Positions 9,024 through 17,603 of a stretch of DNA of 64,000 nucleotides are shown in pieces. Each line of letters begins with the position of its first letter. Within the stretch, counting starts at the first letter, position 1. This stretch comes from Rhodospirillales bacterium (GTDB taxonomy: Bacteria > Pseudomonadota > Alphaproteobacteria > Micavibrionales > Micavibrionaceae): NCBI GenBank assembly GCA_020638155.1, contig JACKJB010000001.1, positions 248,001 to 312,000 of the forward strand, in the 5' to 3' direction. The position numbers and the translations under genes are program-made. The notes below the pieces were generated by a model. That model saw only the letters and a list, made by a program, of their open reading frames with translations. It was not told the origin of the DNA and made no database searches.

Positions 9024-9626
9024 GTGTCTTATCTGGAAAAATTTACTGATGAAGAGCGTCATTTCCTGATCTCCCTGCCGTACCGGACGGGGCTGTGGGT
9101 CAGTGAAAGTGATGATGAAGGCGGCGATGACTCTGCCGAAGCCGAAATGCAGGCACTGGAAAGCATTATTACCGGCTATTCGGAAGATTTCCTGAAATCC
9201 GAATTTGTTGAAGAGCTGATGCGGGCAACGCTGGCGCATAAAGACCAGTGGGAAGCTTGGAGATCCGATCTGGCCACTGTGCCGGAAGATTGCCGGAAAG
9301 CTGTAGAAATCGTTCAGGCTTATCTGGAAACAAGAGAAGTTTTATCCTTCAAACAAAACCTGATGGAAATTGCTACGGCGGTAGCGATGGCCTATTGTGA
9401 AGTTGAAGAAGAAAGTCAGGCTGGTAAATTTGCCGTGTATGCCCGGCATTACTGGGCTTTGTTTATGGCGCGCCTGAGAAAAGAGCAGGAGCCGCGTTTG
9501 GAAGACCATGTCAATATCAGCCGGGCTGAGCGTGAAGTGCTTGGCAAACTTTCCGGTGTGTTGCGGATTGATTTGAACGGGGCGCCGCTGGATAAAGCGC
9601 CTGTTGAAACGGCTGAGGTCGCTTAG
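9024..9626 (+). CDS. Tandem paralogue 2 of an unknown family
   Basis: I place the start at GTG 9024 (SYLEKFTDEERHFL), which aligns with the start of paralogue 3 (AFLEQFSKEERDLI) and has GGGAAGG seven bases upstream. A GTG at 9018 is also open but is too close to that site. The product is about 200 residues and acidic. It keeps the family blocks YRTGLWVSESDDE, ALESII, EFVEELM, DCRKAVEI and NISRAE. The middle has an extra segment, QAGKFAVYARHYWALFMARL, that is more hydrophobic than in its sisters. A separate 24-codon ORF with a perfect Shine-Dalgarno sequence starts at 8995 and overlaps this start. Confidence 0.78.
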   Translation: MSYLEKFTDEERHFLISLPYRTGLWVSESDDEGGDDSAEAEMQALESIITGYSEDFLKSEFVEELMRATLAHKDQWEAWRSDLATVPEDCRKAVEIVQAYLETREVLSFKQNLMEIATAVAMAYCEVEEESQAGKFAVYARHYWALFMARLRKEQEPRLEDHVNISRAEREVLGKLSGVLRIDLNGAPLDKAPVETAEVA

Positions 9627-9640
9627 AAAGGACACTTGAA

Positions 9641-10201
9641 ATGGCTTTTTTGGAGCAGTTTTCTAAGGAAGAACGGGATTTGATCGTCTCTGTCCCGTAC
9701 CGTGCCGGGGCCTGGGTCAGCAGCGTTGACGAGGCTGGAGGCGGCAATGCGACGGCCGACGAATTAAAAGAGCTGGAAAATATCATTTCTGAAAAAGCCA
9801 AGGGGATGTTCGAATCCGCTTTTGTTCATGAAGTGATGGTTGAAAGTTTTAATCATAAAGCCGACTGGGCTGACTGGGCCAAACATACCGATACGATTCT
9901 CGAAGACGCGGGGAAGGCTGTGTCCCTTATTGAGAGCAAGCTCAGCGAAAAGGACGTGGACGCCTACCGGGCCAATATTATGGCGATTGGGCTGAATGTG
10001 GCCAAGGCGTTCCGCGAATTTGAGGTTGACGCTTCTGTTATGACAAAAGCGCATACGCAGATCGGGTTACTGCTGGATGCGGCGCTGCGTGTGCTGAAGC
10101 GCGATAAATCCTATAGTCCGACGACCGAACTGAACATCAGCTACGAAGAAGATGTCGCCCTGACGAAACTTTCCGAAGCCCTGCATGCATCCGGGGCTTG
10201 A
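9641..10201 (+). CDS. Tandem paralogue 3 of an unknown family
   Basis: The 186-residue product starts at an ATG behind AAAGGACACTTGAA, 14 bases after paralogue 2. It repeats the family pattern: FSKEERDLIVSVPYRAGAWVS, ELENII, AFVHEVM, a double Asp-Trp where the sisters have Glu-Trp, and LNISYEED. Of the three it is the one whose start is clearest, and it anchors the alignment of the others. It contains no Cys at the DC position found in paralogues 1 and 2, which argues against that Cys being catalytic across the family. sucA follows after 81 bases. Confidence 0.8.
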   Translation: MAFLEQFSKEERDLIVSVPYRAGAWVSSVDEAGGGNATADELKELENIISEKAKGMFESAFVHEVMVESFNHKADWADWAKHTDTILEDAGKAVSLIESKLSEKDVDAYRANIMAIGLNVAKAFREFEVDASVMTKAHTQIGLLLDAALRVLKRDKSYSPTTELNISYEEDVALTKLSEALHASGA

Positions 10202-10282
10202 CGCCCGGCGCTTAGACGCTCAAATTATCAGAGGTTTAAGTTTTCTACAGGGGAGCCGCGTGCCCAATAGCCGCGGAAGATT

Positions 10283-13201
10283 ATGGCAAAATCATCTGCA
10301 GCGCAGCAAAAAGCACAATCAAACAATCAAACATTCCTGACGGGCGTAAACGCCGAGTATATTGCCCATCTTTACAGTCAGTACATGGTCAACCCGGAGA
10401 AGGTTGACGGCAGCTGGCGCGATTTCTTTGGCGAGCTGAACGATAACGAAGTGTCGCTGCTTAAAGAACTTCACGGTGCGAGCTGGACTCCTGAGGATAA
10501 CCGTAAGGACCGTAACGGCTTTGACGGGTTTTCCAAGGCGACGCATGTCAGCGAAACCGAGGTGCCGATGACTGCTGCAAAAACGGCTCCTGTTTCCGAT
10601 GCGGATGTGCGGCAACAAACGTTGGACTCTGTGCAGGCGCTGATGTTGATCCGGGCCTACCGGGCGCGCGGACATATGGTGGCAAATCTTGATCCGCTTG
10701 AACTTAAAGAAAAGGATTACCACCCTGAACTTGATCCGTTGCAGCACGGGTTTACCGAAGCGGATTACGACCGCCCTATTTTCCTCAATTATGTTCTGGG
10801 GCGCGAATTTGCAACGCTGCGCGAAATTCTGGATATCCTGAAAAAAACTTACTGTGATACGATCGGGGTTGAGTTCCTGCATATGACCGACCCGGAAGAA
10901 AAATCCTGGGTGCAGGCGCGGATCGAAGAAGACCGCAACCAGACTGATTTCACCGTTAACGGCAAGCGCGCGATCCTGCAGCGGTTAACAGCAGCCGAAG
11001 GGTTTGAGAATTTCCTGCACGCCAAATATGTCGGGACCAAACGTTTCGGGCTTGATGGCGGGGAGTCTCTCGTTCCGGCGATTGAGCAGATTATGAAGCG
11101 CGGCGGCCAGCTCGGCCTTGAAGAGATCGTTCTCGGGATGGCGCACCGTGGGCGTCTGAACGTTCTGACCAACGTGATGGGTAAACCTTTTACTGCCGTG
11201 TTCTCAGAGTTCCAGGGCAATTCCTCGAACCCCGAAGACGTGCAGGGGTCCGGCGATGTGAAGTATCACCTTGGGACGTCCAGCGACCGCGATTTTGACG
11301 GGAACGTCATTCACCTTTCGCTGACGGCAAACCCGTCGCACCTTGAAGCCGTGAACCCGGTTGTGATCGGCAAGGTTCGCGCGAAGCAGGTGCAGCGCAA
11401 CGACCGCGGCGCCGATAAAGTCATGCCGGTGCTGCTGCACGGGGATGCGGCGTTTGCCGGGCAGGGGCTGGTTGCCGAGACGCTGATGATTTCGGATTTG
11501 CCGGGCTACCGTGTCGGCGGGACGATTCATATCGTGCATAACAACCAGATCGGCTTTACCACCATTCCGCAATTCTCCCGTTCCGGGCCGCACCCGACGG
11601 ATGTTGCGAAAATGCTGGCCGTGCCGATCTTCCATGTGAACGGCGATGATCCGGAATCCGTCGTACATGTGGCGCGGATCGCGACCGAGTACCGCCAGAA
11701 ATTCAAAAAAGACGTTGTCATCGATATGGTGTGCTACCGCCGCCACGGCCACAACGAAGGCGATGAGCCGTCCTTTACCCAGCCGATCATGTACCGCAAG
11801 ATCAAATCGCATGAGAGTACGCGCAAGCAATATGCGGCGCAGCTCGTCAGTGAAGGCGTGCTGAGCGAAGAGGAAGCGCAGGGGATGGTTGACGAATTTA
11901 ACGCCTATCTCGAAGAAGCGTTCGAAGCGACCAAGAGCTATAAGCCGAACAAGGCTGATTTCCTGGAAGGTGCATGGGAAGGGCTGAAAGTCGCGCATGG
12001 CGAAGCCCGCCGCGGAGCAACCGCGATTTCCGAAGATATGTTCCAGAAAATCGGCAAGGTCATTACCACCGTGCCGGATGGTTTTAACGTGAACCCGAAA
12101 ATTGCGCGCCAGCTCGATGCCAAAGCCAAAATGTTTGCCGGCGAAGAGTCCTTTGACTGGGCGACGGCCGAAGCACTTGCTTTCGGCAGCCTGCTGGATG
12201 AAAAATTCCATGTCCGCCTGTCCGGGCAGGATGTCGGGCGCGGCACGTTCTCGCAGCGCCACGCGATCCTGTACGATCAGCAAACGGCTGAGAAATACGT
12301 GCCGCTGCAAAATATCAGCGGCGACCAGCCGAATTTCGAAGTTCATGACAGTCCGCTGTCCGAAGCGGCCGTGCTTGGTTTTGAATACGGTTATACGCTG
12401 GCCGAACCGAAAGCCCTGGTGTTGTGGGAAGCGCAGTTTGGTGATTTCGCCAACGGCGCGCAGGTGCTGATCGACCAGTTCATCAGTTCCGGTGAATCCA
12501 AATGGCTGCGGATGTCCGGGCTTGTGATGTTATTGCCGCACGGTTATGAAGGGCAGGGGCCGGAACACAGCTCCGCCCGGCTGGAGCGCTTCCTGCAGAT
12601 GTCCGCCGAAGATAACTGGCAGGTCTGTAACTGCAGTACCCCGGCGAACTATTTCCATGTGCTGCGCCGCCAGATGCATCGTGACTTCCGTAAACCGTTG
12701 ATTATGATGACGCCGAAATCGCTGCTGCGTCACAAGCTTGCGGTTTCACCGAAAGAGATGTTCGTCGGCGAGTCCAGTTTTCACCGTTTCCTCTGGGATG
12801 ACGATCATGAAGAGATGGCTGCGCCGGAAGATATCAAACGTATCGTTCTTTGCTCCGGTAAGGTTTACTATGATTTGCTGGCAGAACGGCGGGAGCTGAA
12901 GCTTAACGACATCATGATTATGCGTGTCGAACAGCTGTACCCGTTCCCGAAAAATGCGCTGGGCAAGGAGCTTGCTCTCTATCCGAACGCTGATATCGTC
13001 TGGTGCCAGGAAGAACCGCGCAATATGGGCTCCTGGCTTATGGTTCAGGAAGAGATCGAGGAAATGCTCGGAGAGATTAACCACAAAGCAGGGCGCGCGA
13101 AATATGTCGGCCGTCCGTCTGCGGCATCTCCGGCAACAGGCCTTCTGAAGCGGCACCAGTTGCAGCAGGCTGCGCTGGTTAATGAAGCGCTGAGCGTTTA
13201 A
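10283..13201 (+). CDS. sucA: 2-oxoglutarate dehydrogenase E1 component
   Basis: This is the thiamine-diphosphate enzyme that decarboxylates 2-oxoglutarate and passes the succinyl group to the E2 lipoyl arm. The 972-residue chain is a little longer than E. coli SucA (933). Visible marks are the E2-binding N-terminal helix with LYSQYMVNPEKVDGSWRDFF, HRGRLNVLTNVMGKP, HGDAAFAGQGLVAETL, HNNQIGFTT, and the cofactor block CYRRHGHNEGDEPSFTQP. The C-terminal half has HGYEGQGPEHSSARLERFLQ. GGAAG lies ahead of the ATG. Its stop shares four bases (TTAA) with the stop of the convergent ELM1-like gene. Confidence 0.97.
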   Translation: MAKSSAAQQKAQSNNQTFLTGVNAEYIAHLYSQYMVNPEKVDGSWRDFFGELNDNEVSLLKELHGASWTPEDNRKDRNGFDGFSKATHVSETEVPMTAAKTAPVSDADVRQQTLDSVQALMLIRAYRARGHMVANLDPLELKEKDYHPELDPLQHGFTEADYDRPIFLNYVLGREFATLREILDILKKTYCDTIGVEFLHMTDPEEKSWVQARIEEDRNQTDFTVNGKRAILQRLTAAEGFENFLHAKYVGTKRFGLDGGESLVPAIEQIMKRGGQLGLEEIVLGMAHRGRLNVLTNVMGKPFTAVFSEFQGNSSNPEDVQGSGDVKYHLGTSSDRDFDGNVIHLSLTANPSHLEAVNPVVIGKVRAKQVQRNDRGADKVMPVLLHGDAAFAGQGLVAETLMISDLPGYRVGGTIHIVHNNQIGFTTIPQFSRSGPHPTDVAKMLAVPIFHVNGDDPESVVHVARIATEYRQKFKKDVVIDMVCYRRHGHNEGDEPSFTQPIMYRKIKSHESTRKQYAAQLVSEGVLSEEEAQGMVDEFNAYLEEAFEATKSYKPNKADFLEGAWEGLKVAHGEARRGATAISEDMFQKIGKVITTVPDGFNVNPKIARQLDAKAKMFAGEESFDWATAEALAFGSLLDEKFHVRLSGQDVGRGTFSQRHAILYDQQTAEKYVPLQNISGDQPNFEVHDSPLSEAAVLGFEYGYTLAEPKALVLWEAQFGDFANGAQVLIDQFISSGESKWLRMSGLVMLLPHGYEGQGPEHSSARLERFLQMSAEDNWQVCNCSTPANYFHVLRRQMHRDFRKPLIMMTPKSLLRHKLAVSPKEMFVGESSFHRFLWDDDHEEMAAPEDIKRIVLCSGKVYYDLLAERRELKLNDIMIMRVEQLYPFPKNALGKELALYPNADIVWCQEEPRNMGSWLMVQEEIEEMLGEINHKAGRAKYVGRPSAASPATGLLKRHQLQQAALVNEALSV

Positions 13202-14256
13202 TCGAATATCGGTGTTGTGCCCCTGATTTTATGATAGAGCCTGCGCGGTGCGGATAAGGCCGTGCGCAGCCTGTATTCCCACAGGAGTTTGTTGGCAATT
13301 GTCTCGGTAATATTGATCGGTTCGATTGCCCTTGTCTGGAGTACAGCGCATTCCTGCGATTTGTTAAACATCCGGGCCAGCCCTTTGTCGAGCAGTTTAT
13401 TCTCGGTATCCGTGGCGTACTCATCTGCAAAGTGGATGGTTTTCCCGGCAGCGAAGGGTTCTGATGCAAGAGAAGCTGAATTGTCGGGAACGATAATATG
13501 GTCCGCCTGGTCAAGCAGCCCTATATAAGGATTGTATCCTTTTACATCGTGATACATGCCATCTCTTTGCGCCGCTAAATTGTAACCGTCCACTGTTATC
13601 CGGCCAGGGCGGGATAGCGTGTCGAAGGTATGGCGTATTTGACTGATCGCTGCACGGAAATGCCTGTCTGTCGTTCGCTTGCTGCTGCATAAGAAGATAG
13701 AGGCTTCATCTTCTTTCGCTGTCGCTCTCAGTAAAGCCGTAGGAAGATGGTTGATATCAAATTCTCTGTGCGAAGTCGTCATGACTGCAATAAGAGGCTT
13801 TTTTAAGTGCGGATAATGCTCTCGAAGTTTTTGTCCTTCTTCCTGTAAACGGGCGACAGTTATGTGGTGCGCCACAAGGCTTTTATTATCATACATCGTG
13901 CCGGATAAATGCTCATTGATCTCTGTCTCTATCATGATTGTGCCGTTTTTATAAAGCCTGCTTTTTTCCGGTTCCGTTATATATCTCCCCAGTACAATTT
14001 TTGCCGGCCCGTAGTCTTGTAGTAATTCAGTCAGCCTTTCTGCATGTTTGGCCTTTGTGTAAGTGGTATCATCGGAATAAAACATGTCGTGATTGATAAT
14101 GACTAATTCAAAACCAAGCTTGTCAGCGAGGATTTTACCAATGCCTTCGAACGCCCTGATGTCCCCGCGTGTGGGGTCTTCGTTGGCTGTATGCACCAGT
14201 ACAATGGGCTGCTTTCCTTTTTGATCCCAATATTTTTTCAGTGCAGTCATAACCAT
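13198..14256 (-). CDS. ELM1-like (DUF1022-type) protein, tandem copy 3
   Basis: The 352-residue product is the last of three related genes read leftward. It has the opening EDPTRGDIRAFEGIGKILA, a central LIAVM strand, and the block NPYIGLLDQADHIIVPDNS followed by SEPFAAGKTIHF. The NPY-x-GL...AD-IVV-x-DS-S-x-x-SE-x-x-x-GK pattern is that of the ELM1/DUF1022 proteins, which have a GT-B-like fold and unclear function in bacteria. I infer a sugar-nucleotide or glycan-related role at most. It overlaps copy 2 by 10 bases, so the three genes are probably translated from one message. No membrane segment is seen. Confidence 0.65.
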   Translation of the reverse strand: MVMTALKKYWDQKGKQPIVLVHTANEDPTRGDIRAFEGIGKILADKLGFELVIINHDMFYSDDTTYTKAKHAERLTELLQDYGPAKIVLGRYITEPEKSRLYKNGTIMIETEINEHLSGTMYDNKSLVAHHITVARLQEEGQKLREHYPHLKKPLIAVMTTSHREFDINHLPTALLRATAKEDEASIFLCSSKRTTDRHFRAAISQIRHTFDTLSRPGRITVDGYNLAAQRDGMYHDVKGYNPYIGLLDQADHIIVPDNSASLASEPFAAGKTIHFADEYATDTENKLLDKGLARMFNKSQECAVLQTRAIEPINITETIANKLLWEYRLRTALSAPRRLYHKIRGTTPIFD

Positions 14257-15317
14257 TTCCTTCTGATATATTTCAGAGGGTGCCTTATGAATTTCAGGTC
14301 ATCATATGCCTGCTTTTCTTTCCGGTATTTTTCAACGATCGCATCAGCGATCTGTTCTGTTACATTTACAGGAGATATCTTTCTTGTCTTTAACGCGGAT
14401 TCATTAAAGCTTTCATGGATATAATCAATCATCCCATGTTCTTCGGCATAACTAAAGTCGGCGCTGTATTCTCCGTTGCCATAGATATGAACACTTTTGC
14501 CGCAGGATAATGTTTCAGAAAGAATAGAGTGAGAGTCGCTATGCACGATAATATGGTCCGTCTGGTCGATCAGGCCGATGTAAGGATTATACCCGTCGGC
14601 ATCCTGATACTGGTTTTCTCTGTGGTCATTCAGGTGATAGCTGATGACATGTATCTTTTCAGCAGTGCCTAAGGGTGCGATGTTTTTTTTCAATGAATTG
14701 CACAGCCGTTGATAGGTATCTTGTTTTGTGCGTGTGCTTGTGCAAATGAAGATGGTCGCTTGCTCCATTGTTTCGGTTGCTCGCATTAAAACGCCGGCCA
14801 GTTTTTCAGGTTCGCAATATCGCGATATCATGACGGCGATCAATTCTCCCTTGATGTCAGGATAATGTTTGCGGAACAGTTGCCCTTCCTGTTTCAGTAA
14901 ATCAGGGGTCAGGTGATGGGCGACAAGCCCGTCGAAAGATTTTTTGTTCAGATAGGAAGGAGATATTTGTTCATTAATATCCGTTACAAAAAGCGTTGTT
15001 CCCATACGGCGCAATGTTTTTCTTTTTGCGCTGCCGCTTTCTGTACGTTTGGAAAGAACGATGGCGGGAATGCCTTTTTGCTTGAATGCCGACTGTAACA
15101 GGTTTTTTCCATCATCAAGCCAAAAATTTTCCAGGTTTTTGGCGTACCCTTCTCCGATCATCACCATGTCGAAATCCAACTTTGCTGCGATCGCTTTTGC
15201 CAGCCCGATATAGCCCTTGCTGTCGCCGCGCGTGGGGTCGTCGTAGCTCAGATCAACCAGGACGACAGGTTTCCTTTTTGCGGCGTTCCTGCGCCATATT
15301 GCCGATAATTCGATCAT
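14247..15317 (-). CDS. ELM1-like (DUF1022-type) protein, tandem copy 2
   Basis: The 356-residue product aligns along its full length with copies 1 and 3: YDDPTRGDSKGYIGLAKAIA near the start, ELIAVMIS in the middle, then NPYIGLIDQTDHIIVHSDS and SETLSCGKSVHIY. The C-terminal part carries a conserved ISPVNVTEQIADAI block matching IEPINITETIANKL and ITPVNITGEVAESI in its sisters. It overlaps copy 1 by four bases (ATGA) and copy 3 by ten. Codon use is slightly more AT-rich than in sucA by eye. Function is unknown beyond the fold-level resemblance. Confidence 0.65.
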   Translation of the reverse strand: MIELSAIWRRNAAKRKPVVLVDLSYDDPTRGDSKGYIGLAKAIAAKLDFDMVMIGEGYAKNLENFWLDDGKNLLQSAFKQKGIPAIVLSKRTESGSAKRKTLRRMGTTLFVTDINEQISPSYLNKKSFDGLVAHHLTPDLLKQEGQLFRKHYPDIKGELIAVMISRYCEPEKLAGVLMRATETMEQATIFICTSTRTKQDTYQRLCNSLKKNIAPLGTAEKIHVISYHLNDHRENQYQDADGYNPYIGLIDQTDHIIVHSDSHSILSETLSCGKSVHIYGNGEYSADFSYAEEHGMIDYIHESFNESALKTRKISPVNVTEQIADAIVEKYRKEKQAYDDLKFIRHPLKYIRRKWL

Positions 15318-16387
15318 GGCACCAGATCCCTGAAATGTTTGACAGGGTGTTCGCAGGCATCAAAGAATGTCCTGATCCGCTTTTCGTTTAAAAGGCGTTT
15401 ATAAGATTTCGCAATGCTTTCTGCGACCTCGCCGGTGATGTTGACCGGAGTAATCTGTCTTGTGTCCAGGACTGCGCCGTTTTGTGTGGCGTTGAAGCGG
15501 CGGGCCAGTCCGTGGCTATACAGCAGGCCTTGCTTTGATCTAAACATCGTGCTGCCTGGCGGGGCGTAGATATGAATGGTTTTTCCTGCTGCCAACGGCT
15601 CCGAAAACATGGAGAGCGAATTGTTTGGGACGACGATGTGATCTGCCTGGTCGATCAGACCGGCATAGGGATTAAAGTCTTGTTCGTTGTCCCGCATATT
15701 ATGACGGGTGGCATTCAGGTCATAGCCGATTACTGTAACCGTGCCGGACAGATTTTGGGCGTCGATTTTGCCATGCAACTCATCACGCATTTTATAATAA
15801 AATTCAGGGGTTGTGCGCTTGCTGCCGCACAGGAAGAATGTTGCTTTCGGGATATCCTTTGTTGCCAGCAGCAAGGCATCAGCCAGGCCCTGCTTATATT
15901 CGGTCATCATTACGGCAATTAAATGACCCTGTATGTCCGGATAGGCTGCCCGGAATAACTGCCCCTGTTCACGGAGCAGTTCCGGGGTCAGGTGATGGGA
16001 AACGAGAATGCTTTCCAATGGATGGTCTTTTGCTTGTGCCGACAAAATTTCATTGATACCCTGAATTTTTTGCAGAGGCTTTATTTCGCAATACTGGGAA
16101 ATTTTACTGCCCAGCGTGAATTTACCAAAGACAATATGAGGGTCCCCGAAAGAGTGGATGTAGGATTCCAGCGCTTCCACGGAAACCTCTCCGCCATCCT
16201 GTTCCAGGGCGTCTATCGTGTTTTTATCTATCGTGACAACGGGGTAATCCAGTATTTTACCCAGTGCATTGGCGATGCCGACGAACCCCCTGCTGTCGCC
16301 GCGCGTCGGATCGTCCCCGCTCAGATCGACCAGGATATAGGGGGAGCGCTTTTTGCTCCTGTTCCAATGTTGCGACAAGTTTGACAT
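15314..16387 (-). CDS. ELM1-like (DUF1022-type) protein, tandem copy 1
   Basis: This 357-residue product is the first gene of the leftward triplet. Its visible blocks are LVDLSGDDPTRGDSRGFVGI, LVSHHLTPELLREQGQLFR, GHLIAVMM, ATFFLCGSKRTTPEF, NPYAGLIDQADHIVVPNNS and SEPLAAGKTIHIY. The GSKRTT piece corresponds to the TSRRTP piece of ELM1 proteins that precedes the NPY block. It is divergent from the gene at 16509 with 121 bases between, so both promoters should lie there. All three copies keep the PTRGD motif near residue 28, which I do not know from classical ELM1 and which may define this subgroup. Confidence 0.65.
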   Translation of the reverse strand: MSNLSQHWNRSKKRSPYILVDLSGDDPTRGDSRGFVGIANALGKILDYPVVTIDKNTIDALEQDGGEVSVEALESYIHSFGDPHIVFGKFTLGSKISQYCEIKPLQKIQGINEILSAQAKDHPLESILVSHHLTPELLREQGQLFRAAYPDIQGHLIAVMMTEYKQGLADALLLATKDIPKATFFLCGSKRTTPEFYYKMRDELHGKIDAQNLSGTVTVIGYDLNATRHNMRDNEQDFNPYAGLIDQADHIVVPNNSLSMFSEPLAAGKTIHIYAPPGSTMFRSKQGLLYSHGLARRFNATQNGAVLDTRQITPVNITGEVAESIAKSYKRLLNEKRIRTFFDACEHPVKHFRDLVP

Positions 16388-16447
16388 TCTAACTCTCTAA
16401 ATAGTTGCCATAAGATCAAATCGAGGGCGTTGGTGTCAATAAAATAA

Positions 16448-16476
16448 TTGACATAATGCTATAAAGTGCGTACAAC
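16448..16476 (+). promoter_or_regulatory. Candidate sigma-70 promoter for the 16509 gene
   Basis: TTGACA at 16448-16453, a 17-base spacer, then TACAAC at 16471-16476, about 33 bases before the ATG. The hexamer and the following TAAT match two other candidate promoters in this window (19851 and 45133), which raises the chance that it is used. Confidence 0.5.
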
Positions 16477-16508
16477 ATCTTCAATTACGTAGTTTAAAGG
16501 GATACCTC

Positions 16509-17492
16509 ATGGCCGATATCAGGATGGATGAAGCACGGTACACCGACCCGGAAAACGGGGACGTGCAGGTCGTGCAACTGCCCGGCACAAACCTGCGCGG
16601 CGGGAATATCCATTACAATGAAGCGCTTCATAAAGGCCATCTGACGTGCCGGTTTTGTGATGCGGCCGTGCATCACCATAATGGCAGCAAGCGGATCGCC
16701 GGGGATAACCTGAACGGCGCGAGCCAGCATTTCCATACCAACCGGGGGCAGACTCACGGTTCCGATTGCGCCTGGCCTGAAATTAACTTGCGGGCCGAAA
16801 AGACGACAGCTTACAACGATCACAAAGGCTATAAAATTCACCTGAATATCCCGGCTTTACGCCAGGTCTTTAAAAAGCAGGCCGGACGGCTTTATGTCCG
16901 CAATGAAGAGAAAAAGCTCATCAACCTTGTGCCTGATCTGGAAGACCGCCGTCCCAGAAGCATGGATTCGCTTGCCGCTATTATCGATCTCATTAAGAAA
17001 AGCGATACAGACAGGCTGCGCGGCTCCGTGGTGGTCAATCAGGGGCATATTGTCCCGTGGGACCGGTTTTTGGTGCGCCATGATTATCGCGGCGAGAAAG
17101 GGCAACAGCGCTTTGGCGGGCTGATCCGGGCGTTGCAGCAAGGCCAGACCGGGCCGTGCCTGATGGAGGTTTTTAACGACAAAGCCGGGCATAAAGGCAA
17201 TCGCCGCATGTCGCGGCCCATGCACTGGTATACCGACGATCACGGGCGCGATCATGTCATCGTTCCGACGCTCTGGCTGGAAGAGCGCGGCCTGTATCCT
17301 CTGATGACCCGCGAAGGGCGTTACCTGGCGCTCGGCTATCCCCGCCACCATGCGCAGGCACAAGGGCCGGATAAGGTCGTGCATTACCTGAATATGAGCA
17401 TCCGGGATCCCGCGCAGCTTGCCGCCGCCAGCCTGCCGCTGATCGCGCAGGAAGCCAAAGCCAACCGGCAGCGCCGTCACGGCCCGGCATAA
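16509..17492 (+). CDS. Hypothetical protein with a possible Cys/His zinc site, 327 aa
   Basis: I do not recognise a named family. Residues about 45-80 contain CRFCDAAVHHH, then HFHTNRGQTHGSDC, a CxxC...H...H...C arrangement that could bind zinc and that resembles the N-terminal zinc-like segment of CoiA-type competence proteins. The rest has RFGGLIRALQQGQTGPCLMEVF and a late HDVIVPTLW-like strand pattern, with many His and Arg. There is no signal peptide. A sigma-70-like promoter lies upstream. It sits between the ELM1-like triplet and sucB. A nucleic-acid role is only a guess from the zinc-like motif and basic composition. Confidence 0.72.
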   Translation: MADIRMDEARYTDPENGDVQVVQLPGTNLRGGNIHYNEALHKGHLTCRFCDAAVHHHNGSKRIAGDNLNGASQHFHTNRGQTHGSDCAWPEINLRAEKTTAYNDHKGYKIHLNIPALRQVFKKQAGRLYVRNEEKKLINLVPDLEDRRPRSMDSLAAIIDLIKKSDTDRLRGSVVVNQGHIVPWDRFLVRHDYRGEKGQQRFGGLIRALQQGQTGPCLMEVFNDKAGHKGNRRMSRPMHWYTDDHGRDHVIVPTLWLEERGLYPLMTREGRYLALGYPRHHAQAQGPDKVVHYLNMSIRDPAQLAAASLPLIAQEAKANRQRRHGPA

Positions 17493-17603
17493 CGTCAATT
17501 TATGAAAATCATTGAAATTCCCGTGCTTTGCCGTTGATTTTCGGGGCGGAACGGGCCACATTAGAGGGCAGTGTTTTAATCCGTAACGATCAGGGCAAAT
17601 CCT

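Noticed and set aside
11204..12346. A 380-codon open frame on the - strand
   Set aside because: It is antisense to the middle of sucA.
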